Source: Bacillota bacterium
GTDB lineage: Bacteria; Bacillota; Clostridia; Oscillospirales; Acutalibacteraceae
Direction: 5' to 3'
Assembly (NCBI GenBank): GCA_023418995.1
Contig: JAEZYP010000044.1
Span: 1-64,000 of the forward strand
Length of the DNA stretch: 64,000 nucleotides
The notes beneath the pieces were generated by a model, which saw only the letters and a list, made by a program, of their open reading frames with translations, had not been told where the DNA came from and searched no databases. The translations under genes and the position numbers were made by a program. Positions 33,240 through 42,904 of this stretch are shown piece by piece. Every line of letters starts with the position of its first letter. Position 1 is the first letter of the stretch.

Positions 33240-35111
33240 ATGCCTTTTTTACCCATAACAAAAGAAGAAATCGAGGCTCTTGGCTGGAATGAGCCGGACT
33301 TTATCATGGTTACCGGAGATGCCTATGTTGATCATCCGACCTTCGGCACCGCGATTATTTCGAGAGTGCTTGAAAAATATGGATACCGTGTTGCGATTTT
33401 ATCACAGCCGGATTGGCACAACGAAAGCGATTTTATACGCTTCGGGCGACCAAGGCTTGGTTTCTTTGTTAATTCCGGTAATATTGATTCCATGGTGGCT
33501 CATTATACCGTGGCACGCCGCCGCCGCCGCGACGACGCTTACTCTCCGGGGAAAAAAGCCGGATTAAGACCGGACAGGGCTGTCATTGTTTATACAAAAA
33601 TGCTTAAAAAGCTTTATCCTGATTCTCCTGTAATTATCGGTGGATTGGAAGCTTCCCTGCGTCGCTTTGCCCATTATGATTACTGGGATAATACAATCAG
33701 ACCATCCGTTCTGCTGGATTCTGGCGCGGATTTGCTTACCTACGGGATGGGGGAGAGCCAAACTGTTGAGATTGCCCGCCGCTTAAATTCCGGAGAACCG
33801 ATTGAAATGATTACGGATATCCGCGGAACGTGCTACGCGGTTCCCACAAAGGATTATCATCCCGCTCCCGCTGTAGACTGCCCAAGCTTTGAACAGGTTT
33901 GCCAAAGTAAGAAGGAATACGCGGTTTCCTGCCGGAAGCAGCAGGATGAACAGGACGCTGTGCGTGGACGCAGGGTAATCCAGCGGCACGCAAGCATGAT
34001 TCTGGTCCAGAATCCGCCGATGCTCCCGTTGACGCAGGAGGAGCTTGACGAAGTCTATGCGCTTCCCTACGAACGAACGTATCATCCGTCCTATGAAAAA
34101 ATGGGCGGGGTACCAGCAATTGAGGAAGTCGAATTCTCTATTACGCATAACCGTGGCTGTTTCGGAGCCTGCAATTTCTGCTCCATCGCATTCCACCAGG
34201 GAAGGGCAATCACTACGCGCAGCGAGGAATCCATTCTGCGCGAAGCAAAGAAGCTGACGGAAAGCCCGCATTTCAAGGGCTACATCCACGATGTCGGCGG
34301 TCCGACCGCCAATTTTCGTAACCCTTCCTGTGAACAGCAGAAAGAGCATGGTCTTTGCGCCGGAGGGAAAAAATGCCTAGCCCCAAAGCCTTGTCCGGCT
34401 TTGAAGGTAGACCACAGCGAATATTTGGATATCCTGCGGAAGCTTCGTGCGCTGCCGAAGGTAAAGAAGGTTTTCATCCGCTCCGGTATCCGGTTTGACT
34501 ATTTGATTGAGGAAAAAGACGATTCCTTTTTTCAGGAGCTGGTTAAATATCATGTCAGCGGTCAGTTGAAAGTCGCTCCGGAGCATTGCACGCCGGAGGT
34601 CCTGGATTGTATGGGGAAACCCCACATCGAGTCCTATCTGAAATTTCAGAAAAAGTTCTTTCAGTTGAGCAAAAAGGCAGGCAAGGAACAGTATTTGGTT
34701 CCGTATCTGATGTCGTCCCATCCGGGCAGCACATTGAAGGATGCCGTAGAGCTTGCGCTATTTTTAAAGAGGGAACACCTGCGACCGGAGCAGGTTCAGG
34801 ATTTTTACCCAACGCCGGGAACAATCTCGACCTGCATGTTCTATACGGGATTAAACCCATATTCGTTGAAGGAAGTCTATATTCCGAGAACTGATAAGGA
34901 AAAGGCCATGCAGCGCGCTTTGCTGCAATACTTCAATCCCAAAAACAAGGAATTGGTTATAGAAGCTCTGAAAGCGGCGGGGCGCAGCGACTTAATCGGA
35001 CTGGGAGAGAAATGTCTGGTTCGTCCGATTGCCGGAGCCCAACGCCCGCAGGATACAAAAAGGAAGAAGCCGGAAAAATGGAACAGCGGAAAAACAGCAA
35101 AAAGGCGCTGA
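33240..35111 (+). CDS. YgiQ-family radical SAM protein
   Basis: A 623-residue radical SAM enzyme of the YgiQ (UPF0313) family. An N-terminal conserved domain of about 300 residues (with VTGDAYVDHPTFG near 25 and the RRRRRDDAYSPGG-like stretch) precedes the CxxxCxxC motif GCFGACNFC (near residue 310) and a TIM-barrel with GGPTANF. The reaction is unknown. It follows ftsK by 11 nt and overlaps the MBL gene by 34 nt, so it probably belongs to one transcript. Confidence 0.92.
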   Translation: MPFLPITKEEIEALGWNEPDFIMVTGDAYVDHPTFGTAIISRVLEKYGYRVAILSQPDWHNESDFIRFGRPRLGFFVNSGNIDSMVAHYTVARRRRRDDAYSPGKKAGLRPDRAVIVYTKMLKKLYPDSPVIIGGLEASLRRFAHYDYWDNTIRPSVLLDSGADLLTYGMGESQTVEIARRLNSGEPIEMITDIRGTCYAVPTKDYHPAPAVDCPSFEQVCQSKKEYAVSCRKQQDEQDAVRGRRVIQRHASMILVQNPPMLPLTQEELDEVYALPYERTYHPSYEKMGGVPAIEEVEFSITHNRGCFGACNFCSIAFHQGRAITTRSEESILREAKKLTESPHFKGYIHDVGGPTANFRNPSCEQQKEHGLCAGGKKCLAPKPCPALKVDHSEYLDILRKLRALPKVKKVFIRSGIRFDYLIEEKDDSFFQELVKYHVSGQLKVAPEHCTPEVLDCMGKPHIESYLKFQKKFFQLSKKAGKEQYLVPYLMSSHPGSTLKDAVELALFLKREHLRPEQVQDFYPTPGTISTCMFYTGLNPYSLKEVYIPRTDKEKAMQRALLQYFNPKNKELVIEALKAAGRSDLIGLGEKCLVRPIAGAQRPQDTKRKKPEKWNSGKTAKRR

Positions 35112-36004
35112 AAATTGTACTGGTTTTGCTTGTAGCGGCCGGGTTGGTCGTTTCATTTCTCCCTTACGGCGCACAGGCTTCCTGGCGAAAGGTTTTCACT
35201 TTTTTCGGGCTGACCGATTATTCTTCCGCTGCTGACTCCAGCCTGATGTCGGTTCATGTGCTTGATGTCGGCAAGGCGGACAGCATTCTGATCGAGTGCG
35301 GCGGTAAATTTATGCTGGTAGATGGCGGAACCATGGACCGCGGCGAGCCTGTTTCCGAATATCTGAACCGCCGTGGAGTAAAAAAGTTGGAATATGTGGT
35401 GAACACGCATCCGGATGACGACCATATTGGCGGGCTGGGCGAGGTTTTACGCCGGTTTCCGGTCGGTCATTATCTGGCTCCGTCCATTCCGAAGGAGCTG
35501 ATTCCGGGCAGCGATTCTTATCATGAGGTTCAAAAGGTGTTAGAGCAGAAGCAACTGCACGTGACCGTTCCGAAACAGGGGGATTCTTTTTTTCTGGGAG
35601 CGGTTAACGTTGAAATACTTGCCCCGATTCACACCGGAACCAGTACAAATAATAATTCAATTGTGCTTCGAGTCACTTATGGCGGTACCCATTTTTTGTT
35701 AATGGGGGACGCGGAGAAGGAAGAGGAAAACGACCTGCTTCAAAGCGGCACGGAGCTTTCCGCACAGGTTCTGAAAGCAGGTCACCACGGAAGCGACACC
35801 TCAACCACAGAGACGTTTTTAAAAGCGGTTAACCCACGGTATGCCGCGATATCCGTTGCAGACGATAGAAACGGTCTTCCCAAGAAGAAGGTGCTGAAAA
35901 GGCTGAGAGATGCCGGTGTGAAAACATACCGGACGGATGTCAACGGAACGCTTATTTTTCTAAGCGACGGCAAAAATATTACAGTCTCTACTGAAAAATC
36001 CTAA
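35078..36004 (+). CDS. Membrane-anchored MBL-fold hydrolase, ComEC-like
   Basis: A 308-residue protein with one N-terminal membrane helix (about 11-28) and a metallo-beta-lactamase domain like the C-terminal part of ComEC/Rec2. The metal motif is THPDDDHIGG (about 110); GHHGSDTSTT (near 235) and the ISV strand complete the fold. It should be extracytoplasmic and may act on phosphodiesters or nucleic acid, but the substrate is not known. The start at 35078 has AGGAAG upstream; earlier in-frame codons lie in the ygiQ-like gene. A DUF3006 gene follows, a frequent pairing. Confidence 0.85.
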   Translation: MEQRKNSKKALKIVLVLLVAAGLVVSFLPYGAQASWRKVFTFFGLTDYSSAADSSLMSVHVLDVGKADSILIECGGKFMLVDGGTMDRGEPVSEYLNRRGVKKLEYVVNTHPDDDHIGGLGEVLRRFPVGHYLAPSIPKELIPGSDSYHEVQKVLEQKQLHVTVPKQGDSFFLGAVNVEILAPIHTGTSTNNNSIVLRVTYGGTHFLLMGDAEKEEENDLLQSGTELSAQVLKAGHHGSDTSTTETFLKAVNPRYAAISVADDRNGLPKKKVLKRLRDAGVKTYRTDVNGTLIFLSDGKNITVSTEKS

Positions 36005-36037
36005 ATATATTTCAAATCATATCAGGAGGGGAAAAGT

Positions 36038-36262
36038 ATGAAAACGCTTACCATAGACCGTTTTGAGGGTACCTACGCCATCTGCGAGGGAAAAGACGAA
36101 AAATTCTTTGCAATCGATGTTTCTGAGTTGCCGAAAGGGGCAAAGGCAGGAGATATTCTCAATGTGGATGACGCAGAAGGCACGCTGAGTATCAACGAAG
36201 AAGCCACCGCGCAGAAACGTACGAAAATGAAGAATATGCAGGATAAGCTTTTTAGAAAGTAA
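36038..36262 (+). CDS. DUF3006 protein
   Basis: A 74-residue small acidic-to-basic protein: beta strands (TIDRFEGTYAICEGKDEKFFAID) then a Lys-rich helix. It matches the DUF3006 family, which is often encoded next to ComEC-like MBL proteins, as here (33 nt downstream). Function unknown; it may bind RNA or the partner enzyme. AGGAGGGG precedes the ATG. Confidence 0.8.
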   Translation: MKTLTIDRFEGTYAICEGKDEKFFAIDVSELPKGAKAGDILNVDDAEGTLSINEEATAQKRTKMKNMQDKLFRK

Positions 36263-36303
36263 ATAGCTACCCCGGCGCAGTCGGGAATTTTCGCACTACA
36301 AGG

Positions 36304-36345
36304 AAAAAACGCTGCCGCAAGTAATTAACCGCGGCAGCGTTTTTT
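36304..36345. terminator. Bidirectional terminator
   Basis: An 11-bp stem AACGCTGCCGC/GCGGCAGCGTT (36308-36318 and 36331-36341), flanked by A's and T's so that it works for the MBL-DUF3006 transcript and for the rodA-like gene. Confidence 0.85.
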
Positions 36346-36350
36346 ATATA

Positions 36351-37499
36351 TCATCTTCGAAGCGAGACCCTTTCCGGGTTTACCTTATGCATGTGAACGT
36401 TCAGCGCCAGTCCGAATCCCAGGTATAAACAGGCCGAGGATGAACCGCCCGCGCTGAAAAACGGTAGCGTAACGCCCATAACGGGAAGAAGATTGAGGCA
36501 CATTCCCAGGTTAAACAAAGTCTGAGCGGCAATCATGCCGAAAAAACCGAAGCAAATCGAACTTCCCAGAATATCGTTTGACTTCCGTGCAATTCGAAGC
36601 GTTTTAAGCAGAAGCAGCAAAAGCAGCAGCATCAGCAGGATACAGCCGAAAAAACCAAGCTGCTCGCCCGCAACTGAAAAAATAAAGTCGCTTTGCTGAA
36701 CAGGAACAAGTCCCTTATTCACTCTGGGACTTTTAAATAAGCCTCTGCCCCAAAGCTGCCCACTGCCGATAGAGGTGCGCCCCTGTACCTGTTGCAGCCC
36801 CTTGTCCAGGGGATCGATTTCCGGGTGGCGAAAAATGGTCAGGCGGTCTTTTTGGTAATCCTTCAACACATATTTCCACGCAATTGGGAAGGCCACAGCA
36901 AGAGCTGTGATTACTGCTGTAAAATACCGAAGCTGCACGCCTGCCCCGAATGACATGGCAAGGAACATGCAAAAGAAGATGATCGCAGCTCCGTCGTCTC
37001 CCTGAAAGTGCACCAGAATTACCGGGATTGCCGCGTGGCAGGCCAAAAGGATAATATGGAGCGGTTTTTTCAGTAAGTCCCTCTCCACAAGGACGGACAG
37101 ATGCTTGGAAAAAGTAATGATGAATCCGATTTTCACAAGCTCACTTGGCTGGAAGGTGGTTCCGGGCAGCTGAATCCAAGCCTTTGCGTTGATACCGCCG
37201 CTGCTGACAACCGCAATGCCGAACAGCTGTGTATATACAATTAAAAACAGGCAAAAGCCAGCCACCAGATACCAATAACTGGCCATTTCCCGATAATCAA
37301 TCAGTGTTAAAAGAATGGCTCCTGCATAGCCCAAGAGAACGGCAACCAGCTGAATAATAAAATAACTTTTGGATTTATCTGCCGGAGTGGGAACGGTTTT
37401 CAGCAGCAAAAGGCTATAAGCGGATATCGAGAGCATAATCAGCCAATAAAGCTTGTCCGTCTTTTTTAAATAATTCAGGAATGATTTTAATGCTTGCAT
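36351..37499 (-). CDS. FtsW/RodA/SpoVE-family glycosyltransferase
   Basis: A 382-residue SEDS polymerase with about ten membrane helices. The catalytic-region motif is WIQLPGTTFQPSELVKIGFI (about 107-126), and the C-terminal FFSAGGSSS (near 345) is characteristic. Such proteins polymerise lipid II into glycan strands with a class b PBP. RodA, FtsW and SpoVE are hard to separate; the short length and lack of neighbouring mur genes favour RodA. GAGAGGTGA precedes the ATG. Confidence 0.88.
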   Translation of the reverse strand: MQALKSFLNYLKKTDKLYWLIMLSISAYSLLLLKTVPTPADKSKSYFIIQLVAVLLGYAGAILLTLIDYREMASYWYLVAGFCLFLIVYTQLFGIAVVSSGGINAKAWIQLPGTTFQPSELVKIGFIITFSKHLSVLVERDLLKKPLHIILLACHAAIPVILVHFQGDDGAAIIFFCMFLAMSFGAGVQLRYFTAVITALAVAFPIAWKYVLKDYQKDRLTIFRHPEIDPLDKGLQQVQGRTSIGSGQLWGRGLFKSPRVNKGLVPVQQSDFIFSVAGEQLGFFGCILLMLLLLLLLLKTLRIARKSNDILGSSICFGFFGMIAAQTLFNLGMCLNLLPVMGVTLPFFSAGGSSSACLYLGFGLALNVHMHKVNPERVSLRR

Positions 37500-37572
37500 G
37501 GTTTCACCTCTCGTTTATTATATGATGGATATCCGCAACATGCAAGATGAAAGAAAGAATATTCTGTTAAAT

Positions 37573-37602
37573 AAAAAACCGACGCACCCGAAAGCGCATC
37601 GG
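37573..37602 (-). terminator. Terminator downstream of the two-component genes
   Basis: On the minus strand: CCGATGCGC, loop, GTGCGTCGG (G-U pairs) followed by TTTTTT. It lies about 150 bp past the kinase stop. The intervening stretch 37603-37749 has no gene. Confidence 0.8.
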
Positions 37603-37749
37603 CATAAAAGAAATATTTAGTCGACTAATTAAAAAAGCATACTTGTATTTGCGAGAGTTATGGATGGCAACCGGAGTCTATAGCCTACCGGGGCAATTCA
37701 CAACACAAGGTGTAGACTGTAATGACTGGGCGGTTTTGGAGTTGATCGA

Positions 37750-39789
37750 CTATAAATCAATCAAGGTTTGGTTGAATTCCACCTCGGCGGTAAACAAATC
37801 CGCGTCGGTTTGAATACGAAAACTTCCGCCGCATGCTTCTGTAAAGCTTTTTGCAATCGATAGCCCTAAGCCGCTTCCAGTGTCAGTCCGTGAATTATCC
37901 CCTCGAACAAAACGCTCCGTCATATCCAGATGGGGATTCAATTCAAATCGGGATATGTTTTTGATGGCCGCACGGGCTTTATTATCGCTAAGATCAAGGG
38001 AAACATAGATACGGGAGCCGTCAAGCGAGTATTGCAGTGCGTTCTCAATCAAATTCTGAAATACGCGGTAAAGCCGCTGCCCGTCAGCGTAAATCATGAC
38101 GGCAAACTCCGGGATATCTGCCTTAAAGGTCAGACCGGAGGCTTCAATCCGTTCTTCCATATCCGCAAGAGTCTGACGAAGGAGCTTTGCCAGGTCAAGC
38201 GATTCCATTTTCAGTTCGATATTGCCGCTGGTTGCTTTGCTCACCTCAAAAATATCCTGCACCATATTTTTCAATCGGTCAGATTTTTCCGCGAGTACCT
38301 GAACATAATCCCTGATATGATCGGGCAGATCGTCTTCCTGCTTTAGCAGGTCAATATAACCGATGATCGAGGTAAGCGGGGTCTTAATATCATGAGAAAC
38401 ATTCGTAATCAAATCAATTTTCATACGCTCGCTTTTCAAGCGTTCCTCAATTGCCGTATCGATGCCGGATTGAATCTCATTAAGCTCGCTGGCGGCACAG
38501 TTTAAATCCGAATCGTTCGGAAGCAAGAGGGCAGCTGAGGTGTTCCCGGCTTTCACAAACGATATTTGATCAATCAGTAATCCAATTTCATTTACGGTAT
38601 TTCCAAATTTCTTTGAGTATCGGTGCAATAGATAAAACATGAGGATAAGGAAAGAAATCGTCAGGAAAAAACCAGGGAACCGGTCAAGCCTGTTGCTTGG
38701 GAGTATTAGAATGAATAACAACAGGATTCCAATTTCGGAGCCAAGAAACATCCAAAATCGTAAAATCAGCTGTTTCTGAACCGAATTTCCATTTTCAAGT
38801 TTTCTATAATTAGAGAGAAAGAACTGAATACTGTTATTTTTATAAAATTTTGGATTGTACCTCAAATCGTTAATAACAATATAATAGCAGAAAATGGAAA
38901 CAATAATGAGGAATCCAAACGGAATCAAATTATCGAGTTGAAAGCTGTTTCTGGAAAGGCTTGAAATTTGTCTGTTAAGAGACTGGAAATTAATAGCTGC
39001 AATGCATAACAGGCAAAAACCTTTGAACTCAAACCAGAAATAGTGGCTAAAACGGGCCAGGGCCAAATCTGTCTGTTTCTTGTTTTTTCTAAGGAAAAAA
39101 TATAGCACAAAAAACAGAATTCCTGCTACGGCAATAAAACAGAATTCGTATAGCGCCTTTCTTAATTCACCTTGGTACTCGATAACACCGTAAAGACTTC
39201 CGGAGTCTTCGTTTCCGCCATATGCCTTTGTAGGCTGAGTTTTTGCCAGTATATTAATTTTATAATCACTCGTGTCCCGGCCGGTAAATTCCACATTGGT
39301 ATAGCCGGGTAAATACCACATCCCCTGATTGGGGTCATATATTCTGTTTTTTCCATACACGTCAATTTTTGTATTGTCCTTGATAATGGATACGTTTTTT
39401 CCGTCAAAGCTAAGCAGAAAATTATATCCATTGGGAGGGAATGGGCTATTGCTTAAATCGGAGTCTCCGTAATCGGAGTATGCCAGTTCATGTGCGTGAA
39501 ATACCTGGATCAGCATATTTTTGCCCGGGTCATCGTTGCTTATGTGATAGTCCTCATCTTTTCGGTCAAAATTGTTTAATAGCTCTTCTAGCTGGGCACT
39601 CATAACTATCTTAAACCGGTAAGTGTCCTGATAATTTGATGAAAATGCGTCGTTTAGGTATTGCCCGGCCTTAACGGGATTAAACGCGATGAATATCCCG
39701 GGAACGGCGAGACTGCACATTGCGGTAAGACTAAGTAAAAAGCTTAAAAAACCGATGATTGCTTTAGTATTTTTCCATTTTGTAGCCAA
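37750..39789 (-). CDS. Membrane sensor histidine kinase
   Basis: A 679-residue kinase with an unusual sensor part: helix 1 (about 10-36), an extracellular domain of about 180 residues (37-216) not recognised as a known sensor family, helix 2 (217-243), then four more helices (256-276, 288-307, 346-372, 374-389). The transmitter has the H-box NVSHDIKTPL (His466), N-box NLIENALQYS, and G-box DTGSGLGLSI. It overlaps the regulator gene by 26 nt and starts at TTG. The ligand is unknown; the class resembles VanS-like kinases that watch envelope stress. Confidence 0.9.
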   Translation of the reverse strand: MATKWKNTKAIIGFLSFLLSLTAMCSLAVPGIFIAFNPVKAGQYLNDAFSSNYQDTYRFKIVMSAQLEELLNNFDRKDEDYHISNDDPGKNMLIQVFHAHELAYSDYGDSDLSNSPFPPNGYNFLLSFDGKNVSIIKDNTKIDVYGKNRIYDPNQGMWYLPGYTNVEFTGRDTSDYKINILAKTQPTKAYGGNEDSGSLYGVIEYQGELRKALYEFCFIAVAGILFFVLYFFLRKNKKQTDLALARFSHYFWFEFKGFCLLCIAAINFQSLNRQISSLSRNSFQLDNLIPFGFLIIVSIFCYYIVINDLRYNPKFYKNNSIQFFLSNYRKLENGNSVQKQLILRFWMFLGSEIGILLLFILILPSNRLDRFPGFFLTISFLILMFYLLHRYSKKFGNTVNEIGLLIDQISFVKAGNTSAALLLPNDSDLNCAASELNEIQSGIDTAIEERLKSERMKIDLITNVSHDIKTPLTSIIGYIDLLKQEDDLPDHIRDYVQVLAEKSDRLKNMVQDIFEVSKATSGNIELKMESLDLAKLLRQTLADMEERIEASGLTFKADIPEFAVMIYADGQRLYRVFQNLIENALQYSLDGSRIYVSLDLSDNKARAAIKNISRFELNPHLDMTERFVRGDNSRTDTGSGLGLSIAKSFTEACGGSFRIQTDADLFTAEVEFNQTLIDL

Positions 39790-40465
39790 TGCCCCACACC
39801 ACCTTTAAGTATTCGGGATCCTTCGGGTTAAGCTCAATTTTTTCCCTTATTCGGCGAATATGTACCATCACGGTGTTTTCGGCGGAATAGGCCGGTTCGT
39901 TCCAAACCCTCCGGTAGATTTCCTCCGCTGGGAAGATCCTGCCGAGGTTTCGCATGAGTAAATCGATGATTTTGGTTTCTGTAGGGGTAAGCTTAACCGG
40001 TTCCCCGTCGGCTTTTAAAACCAGCTCGTCAGGGTTGTAAGAAAGACGTCCGTTCACAATGGTATTTTTACCCGGATGAAAATTGATGTCTCCAAGGCTT
40101 GTGTACCGTCGCAGATGAGAGCGCACGCGCGCCGCCAACTCCATTGAGTTGAACGGCTTTGTTACATAATCGTCCGCACCCATGGAAAGCCCGATGATTT
40201 TATCGGAATTTTCACTTTTAGCTGAAAGTACGATAATTGGAATATTCCGTTTCTCCCGAATTTTCATCACGGCGGAAAGACCGTCCAGCTTCGGCATCAT
40301 CACATCGATAATAATCAGCTGTACGGAATAAGCCATTGTCATTTCAAGCGCTTGCATTCCGTCATAGGCGCAAAGCACTTTGTAGCCTTCTTTTTCCAAA
40401 ATAAGTGCGATGGCCCGTACAATTTCATGGTCATCATCCACGACTAATACCGTATTCTGCTCCAT
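39764..40465 (-). CDS. OmpR-family response regulator
   Basis: A 233-residue regulator: receiver domain (about 5-118) with acidic pocket DDD at 10-12, phospho-acceptor Asp54 (IIIDVMMP) and Lys in VTKPFN; and a C-terminal winged helix with the KLTPTETKIIDLL and EIYRRVW elements. Its gene heads a two-gene operon with the kinase. Two identical 11-bp direct repeats upstream (40508-40541) are its likely binding site. Confidence 0.95.
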   Translation of the reverse strand: MEQNTVLVVDDDHEIVRAIALILEKEGYKVLCAYDGMQALEMTMAYSVQLIIIDVMMPKLDGLSAVMKIREKRNIPIIVLSAKSENSDKIIGLSMGADDYVTKPFNSMELAARVRSHLRRYTSLGDINFHPGKNTIVNGRLSYNPDELVLKADGEPVKLTPTETKIIDLLMRNLGRIFPAEEIYRRVWNEPAYSAENTVMVHIRRIREKIELNPKDPEYLKVVWGIGYKMEKY

Positions 40466-40507
40466 TTTCTTGTCCTCCCAAAGGTCCTGTATATAGAATA
40501 ATGAATA

Positions 40508-40541
40508 ATTCTTACAAAAAAGGGGATTCGATTCTTACAAA
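40508..40541. promoter_or_regulatory. Direct repeats upstream of the response regulator
   Basis: ATTCTTACAAA occurs twice (40508-40518 and 40531-40541), start to start 23 bp. On the minus strand the proximal copy contains a TTGTAA that can act as -35 for a TATACA -10 18 nt further. This spacing suits an OmpR-type dimer site and implies autoregulation. Confidence 0.55.
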
Positions 40542-40716
40542 TTCCTTAAGAATCGGTCGCCTGTATATTAATTCTATTGTATCATATTATTCCCGCTTTA
40601 TTTCGATCAATTTCGGATTAAAACCAGAAATAAGAAATACTTTATGCCCAGACATTCATTTTTGTGCGCGAATATGATATAATTTTAGCATATTTTTGTG
40701 TAAGGAGAATACATGA

Positions 40717-42384
40717 ATGCTGACGGATATTGAAATAGCGCAGCAAGCCACACTTGTGCCAATCGCTCAAATCGCTTCCGGGCTCGGTATCAAAGAGGAA
40801 GAGCTTGAGCCATATGGCCGCTACAAAGCAAAACTGAACGACTCTCTTTATAAAAGACTGGCATCAAAAAAGGACGGAAAACTGATACTGGTCACCGCGA
40901 TTAACCCGACTCCGGCGGGCGAAGGCAAAACAACAACAACCGCGGGTCTTGGGGAAGCGATGAAGAAAATCGGGAAAAACGCTGTTATTGCCCTGCGGGA
41001 GCCCAGCTTAGGTCCCGTATTTGGAATCAAGGGCGGCGCTGCGGGCGGCGGATACGCGCAGGTGGTCCCGATGGAGGATATCAATCTGCACTTTACCGGA
41101 GATTTTCACGCGATAACCTCCGCGAATAACCTGCTATGCGCAATGCTGGATAACCACATCCAGCAGGGAAACGCGCTGCGAATTGACCAGCGCAGAATTT
41201 TAGTGAAACGCTGTCTGGATATGAACGACCGAGTGCTGCGCGATATTGTGGTCGGTTTGGGCGGAAGGATAAACGGAATTCCGCGTGAAGACAGCTTCTG
41301 TATTACCGTTGCCACGGAGATTATGGCGATTTTCTGCCTTGCCTCCGATTTGGAAGACCTGAAGGAAAGGCTCGGCAGAGTTTTAATCGCCTACACGCTT
41401 ACTGGCGAGCCGATCTACGCCAAAGACCTAAAGGTGCAGGGAGCTATGACCGCTTTGCTCAGGGACGCGATCAATCCGAATCTGGTACAAACGCTTGAGG
41501 GTACGCCGGTTATCATGCATGGCGGGCCGTTTGCCAATATCGCGCATGGCTGCAATTCCGTGCGGGCAACCAGACTGGCGCTCAAGCTCGCGGATTACTG
41601 CATTACGGAGGCGGGCTTTGGTTCCGACCTGGGTGCGGAAAAATTTATGGATATCAAATGCCGTCTGGCAGAATTAAAGCCAAGCGCGATTGTTCTTGTC
41701 GCCACCGCCCGCGCGCTCAAATATAACGGTGGAATTCCCAAGGATCAGACTGCCGCGGAGAATCTTGACGCGCTGAAAAAGGGAATTGTAAATCTGGGGG
41801 CGCATATCTCCAATATGAAGAAATACGGCGTGCCGGTAGTGGTTGCCATTAACCGCTTCGGCAGCGATACACAGGCTGAATTGGGCTTTATTGAGAATTA
41901 CTGCCGTGAAAACGGCGCTGATTTTGCATTGTCCGAGGTGTTTGCAAAGGGCGGCGAGGGCGGCGTCGATTTAGCGAAAAAGGTTTGTGAAGCGGCGGAG
42001 AAGCCTTCTGCGTTTTATCCGATTTACGACACAGAATGTTCCATTAAACATAAAATTGAGCGCATCGCGATGGAAATCTATGGCGCGGACGGGGTATCCT
42101 ATTCAGGACAGGCGGAAAAATCGATCCGCGAGATCGAGCAGCTCGGCGGCGACAGACTTCCTGTCTGCATTGCGAAAACGCAGTATTCGCTTTCCGATAA
42201 CGCGGAGTTTCTGGGCAGACCGAGCGGCTTCAAAATTACGATACGCGACCTTCGCCTTTCTAACGGCGCCGGTTTTGTTGTTGCTTACGCCGGGGATATC
42301 ATGACCATGCCCGGTCTGCCCAAAGTGCCGAGCGCGGAAAGAATCGACGTGGATGCGGACGGGAAAATAACCGGATTATTTTAA
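40717..42384 (+). CDS. fhs: Formate-tetrahydrofolate ligase
   Basis: A 555-residue ATP-dependent enzyme that makes 10-formyl-THF from formate, the first methyl-branch step of the Wood-Ljungdahl pathway and a source of one-carbon units. The P-loop TPAGEGKTTTTAGL lies near residue 66, followed by EPSLGPVFGIKGGAAGGG. Length is normal. Start ATG 40717 has AAGGAG 9 nt upstream; an ATG at 40713 is in another frame. folD and fchA are not adjacent. It is followed closely by tsaE. Confidence 0.97.
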   Translation: MLTDIEIAQQATLVPIAQIASGLGIKEEELEPYGRYKAKLNDSLYKRLASKKDGKLILVTAINPTPAGEGKTTTTAGLGEAMKKIGKNAVIALREPSLGPVFGIKGGAAGGGYAQVVPMEDINLHFTGDFHAITSANNLLCAMLDNHIQQGNALRIDQRRILVKRCLDMNDRVLRDIVVGLGGRINGIPREDSFCITVATEIMAIFCLASDLEDLKERLGRVLIAYTLTGEPIYAKDLKVQGAMTALLRDAINPNLVQTLEGTPVIMHGGPFANIAHGCNSVRATRLALKLADYCITEAGFGSDLGAEKFMDIKCRLAELKPSAIVLVATARALKYNGGIPKDQTAAENLDALKKGIVNLGAHISNMKKYGVPVVVAINRFGSDTQAELGFIENYCRENGADFALSEVFAKGGEGGVDLAKKVCEAAEKPSAFYPIYDTECSIKHKIERIAMEIYGADGVSYSGQAEKSIREIEQLGGDRLPVCIAKTQYSLSDNAEFLGRPSGFKITIRDLRLSNGAGFVVAYAGDIMTMPGLPKVPSAERIDVDADGKITGLF

Positions 42385-42404
42385 TGGAATTGTCAGGTGA
42401 CTTT

Positions 42405-42830
42405 ATGCAACAGATAACCACAGCCTCACCGGCGGAGACCGAAAAGCTCGGGGAGCAGATTGCGGAAAAACTGAATGGGGGCGAGCTAATCGCCCTTTTC
42501 GGCGGTATGGGTATGGGAAAGACCGCCTTCACCCGCGGGCTTTCCCGCGGGCTGGGCATTCTGAACGGTGTTTCCAGCCCGACCTTCGCGCTTGTGCATG
42601 AATATCACGGGAGGCTTCCGGTGTATCATTTTGATATGTTCCGTGTAAACGGATGGGAGGACTTGTATTCGACCGGATTTTTCGATTATCTGGAAAGCGG
42701 AGGAGTTTTGGTGATTGAATGGAGTGAGAATATTGAGGCGGCTTTGCCGGAAGCTTCCATTCGTATTAAAATCCGGCAGGGCGTGCACGAAAATGAACGC
42801 ATTTTCTCCGTCAGCGGAATCAACCTATAG
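42405..42830 (+). CDS. tsaE: tRNA threonylcarbamoyladenosine ATPase TsaE
   Basis: A 141-residue P-loop ATPase of the t6A pathway; Walker A GGMGMGKT near residue 32, and the conserved SPTFALVHEY and HFDMFR segments. It cycles the TsaB-TsaD complex that modifies A37 of ANN-decoding tRNAs. The ATG at 42384 overlaps the fhs stop, but AGGTGA 4 nt before 42405 favours the later start. tsaB follows 75 nt downstream; tsaD and tsaC are elsewhere. Confidence 0.93.
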   Translation: MQQITTASPAETEKLGEQIAEKLNGGELIALFGGMGMGKTAFTRGLSRGLGILNGVSSPTFALVHEYHGRLPVYHFDMFRVNGWEDLYSTGFFDYLESGGVLVIEWSENIEAALPEASIRIKIRQGVHENERIFSVSGINL

Positions 42831-42904
42831 AAATACTCAAAATTAAAACGCTATAAAAAGTGGGCTTGTGCTTACGGCATGAGCCTGAAAGGCATGATGA
42901 ATCA

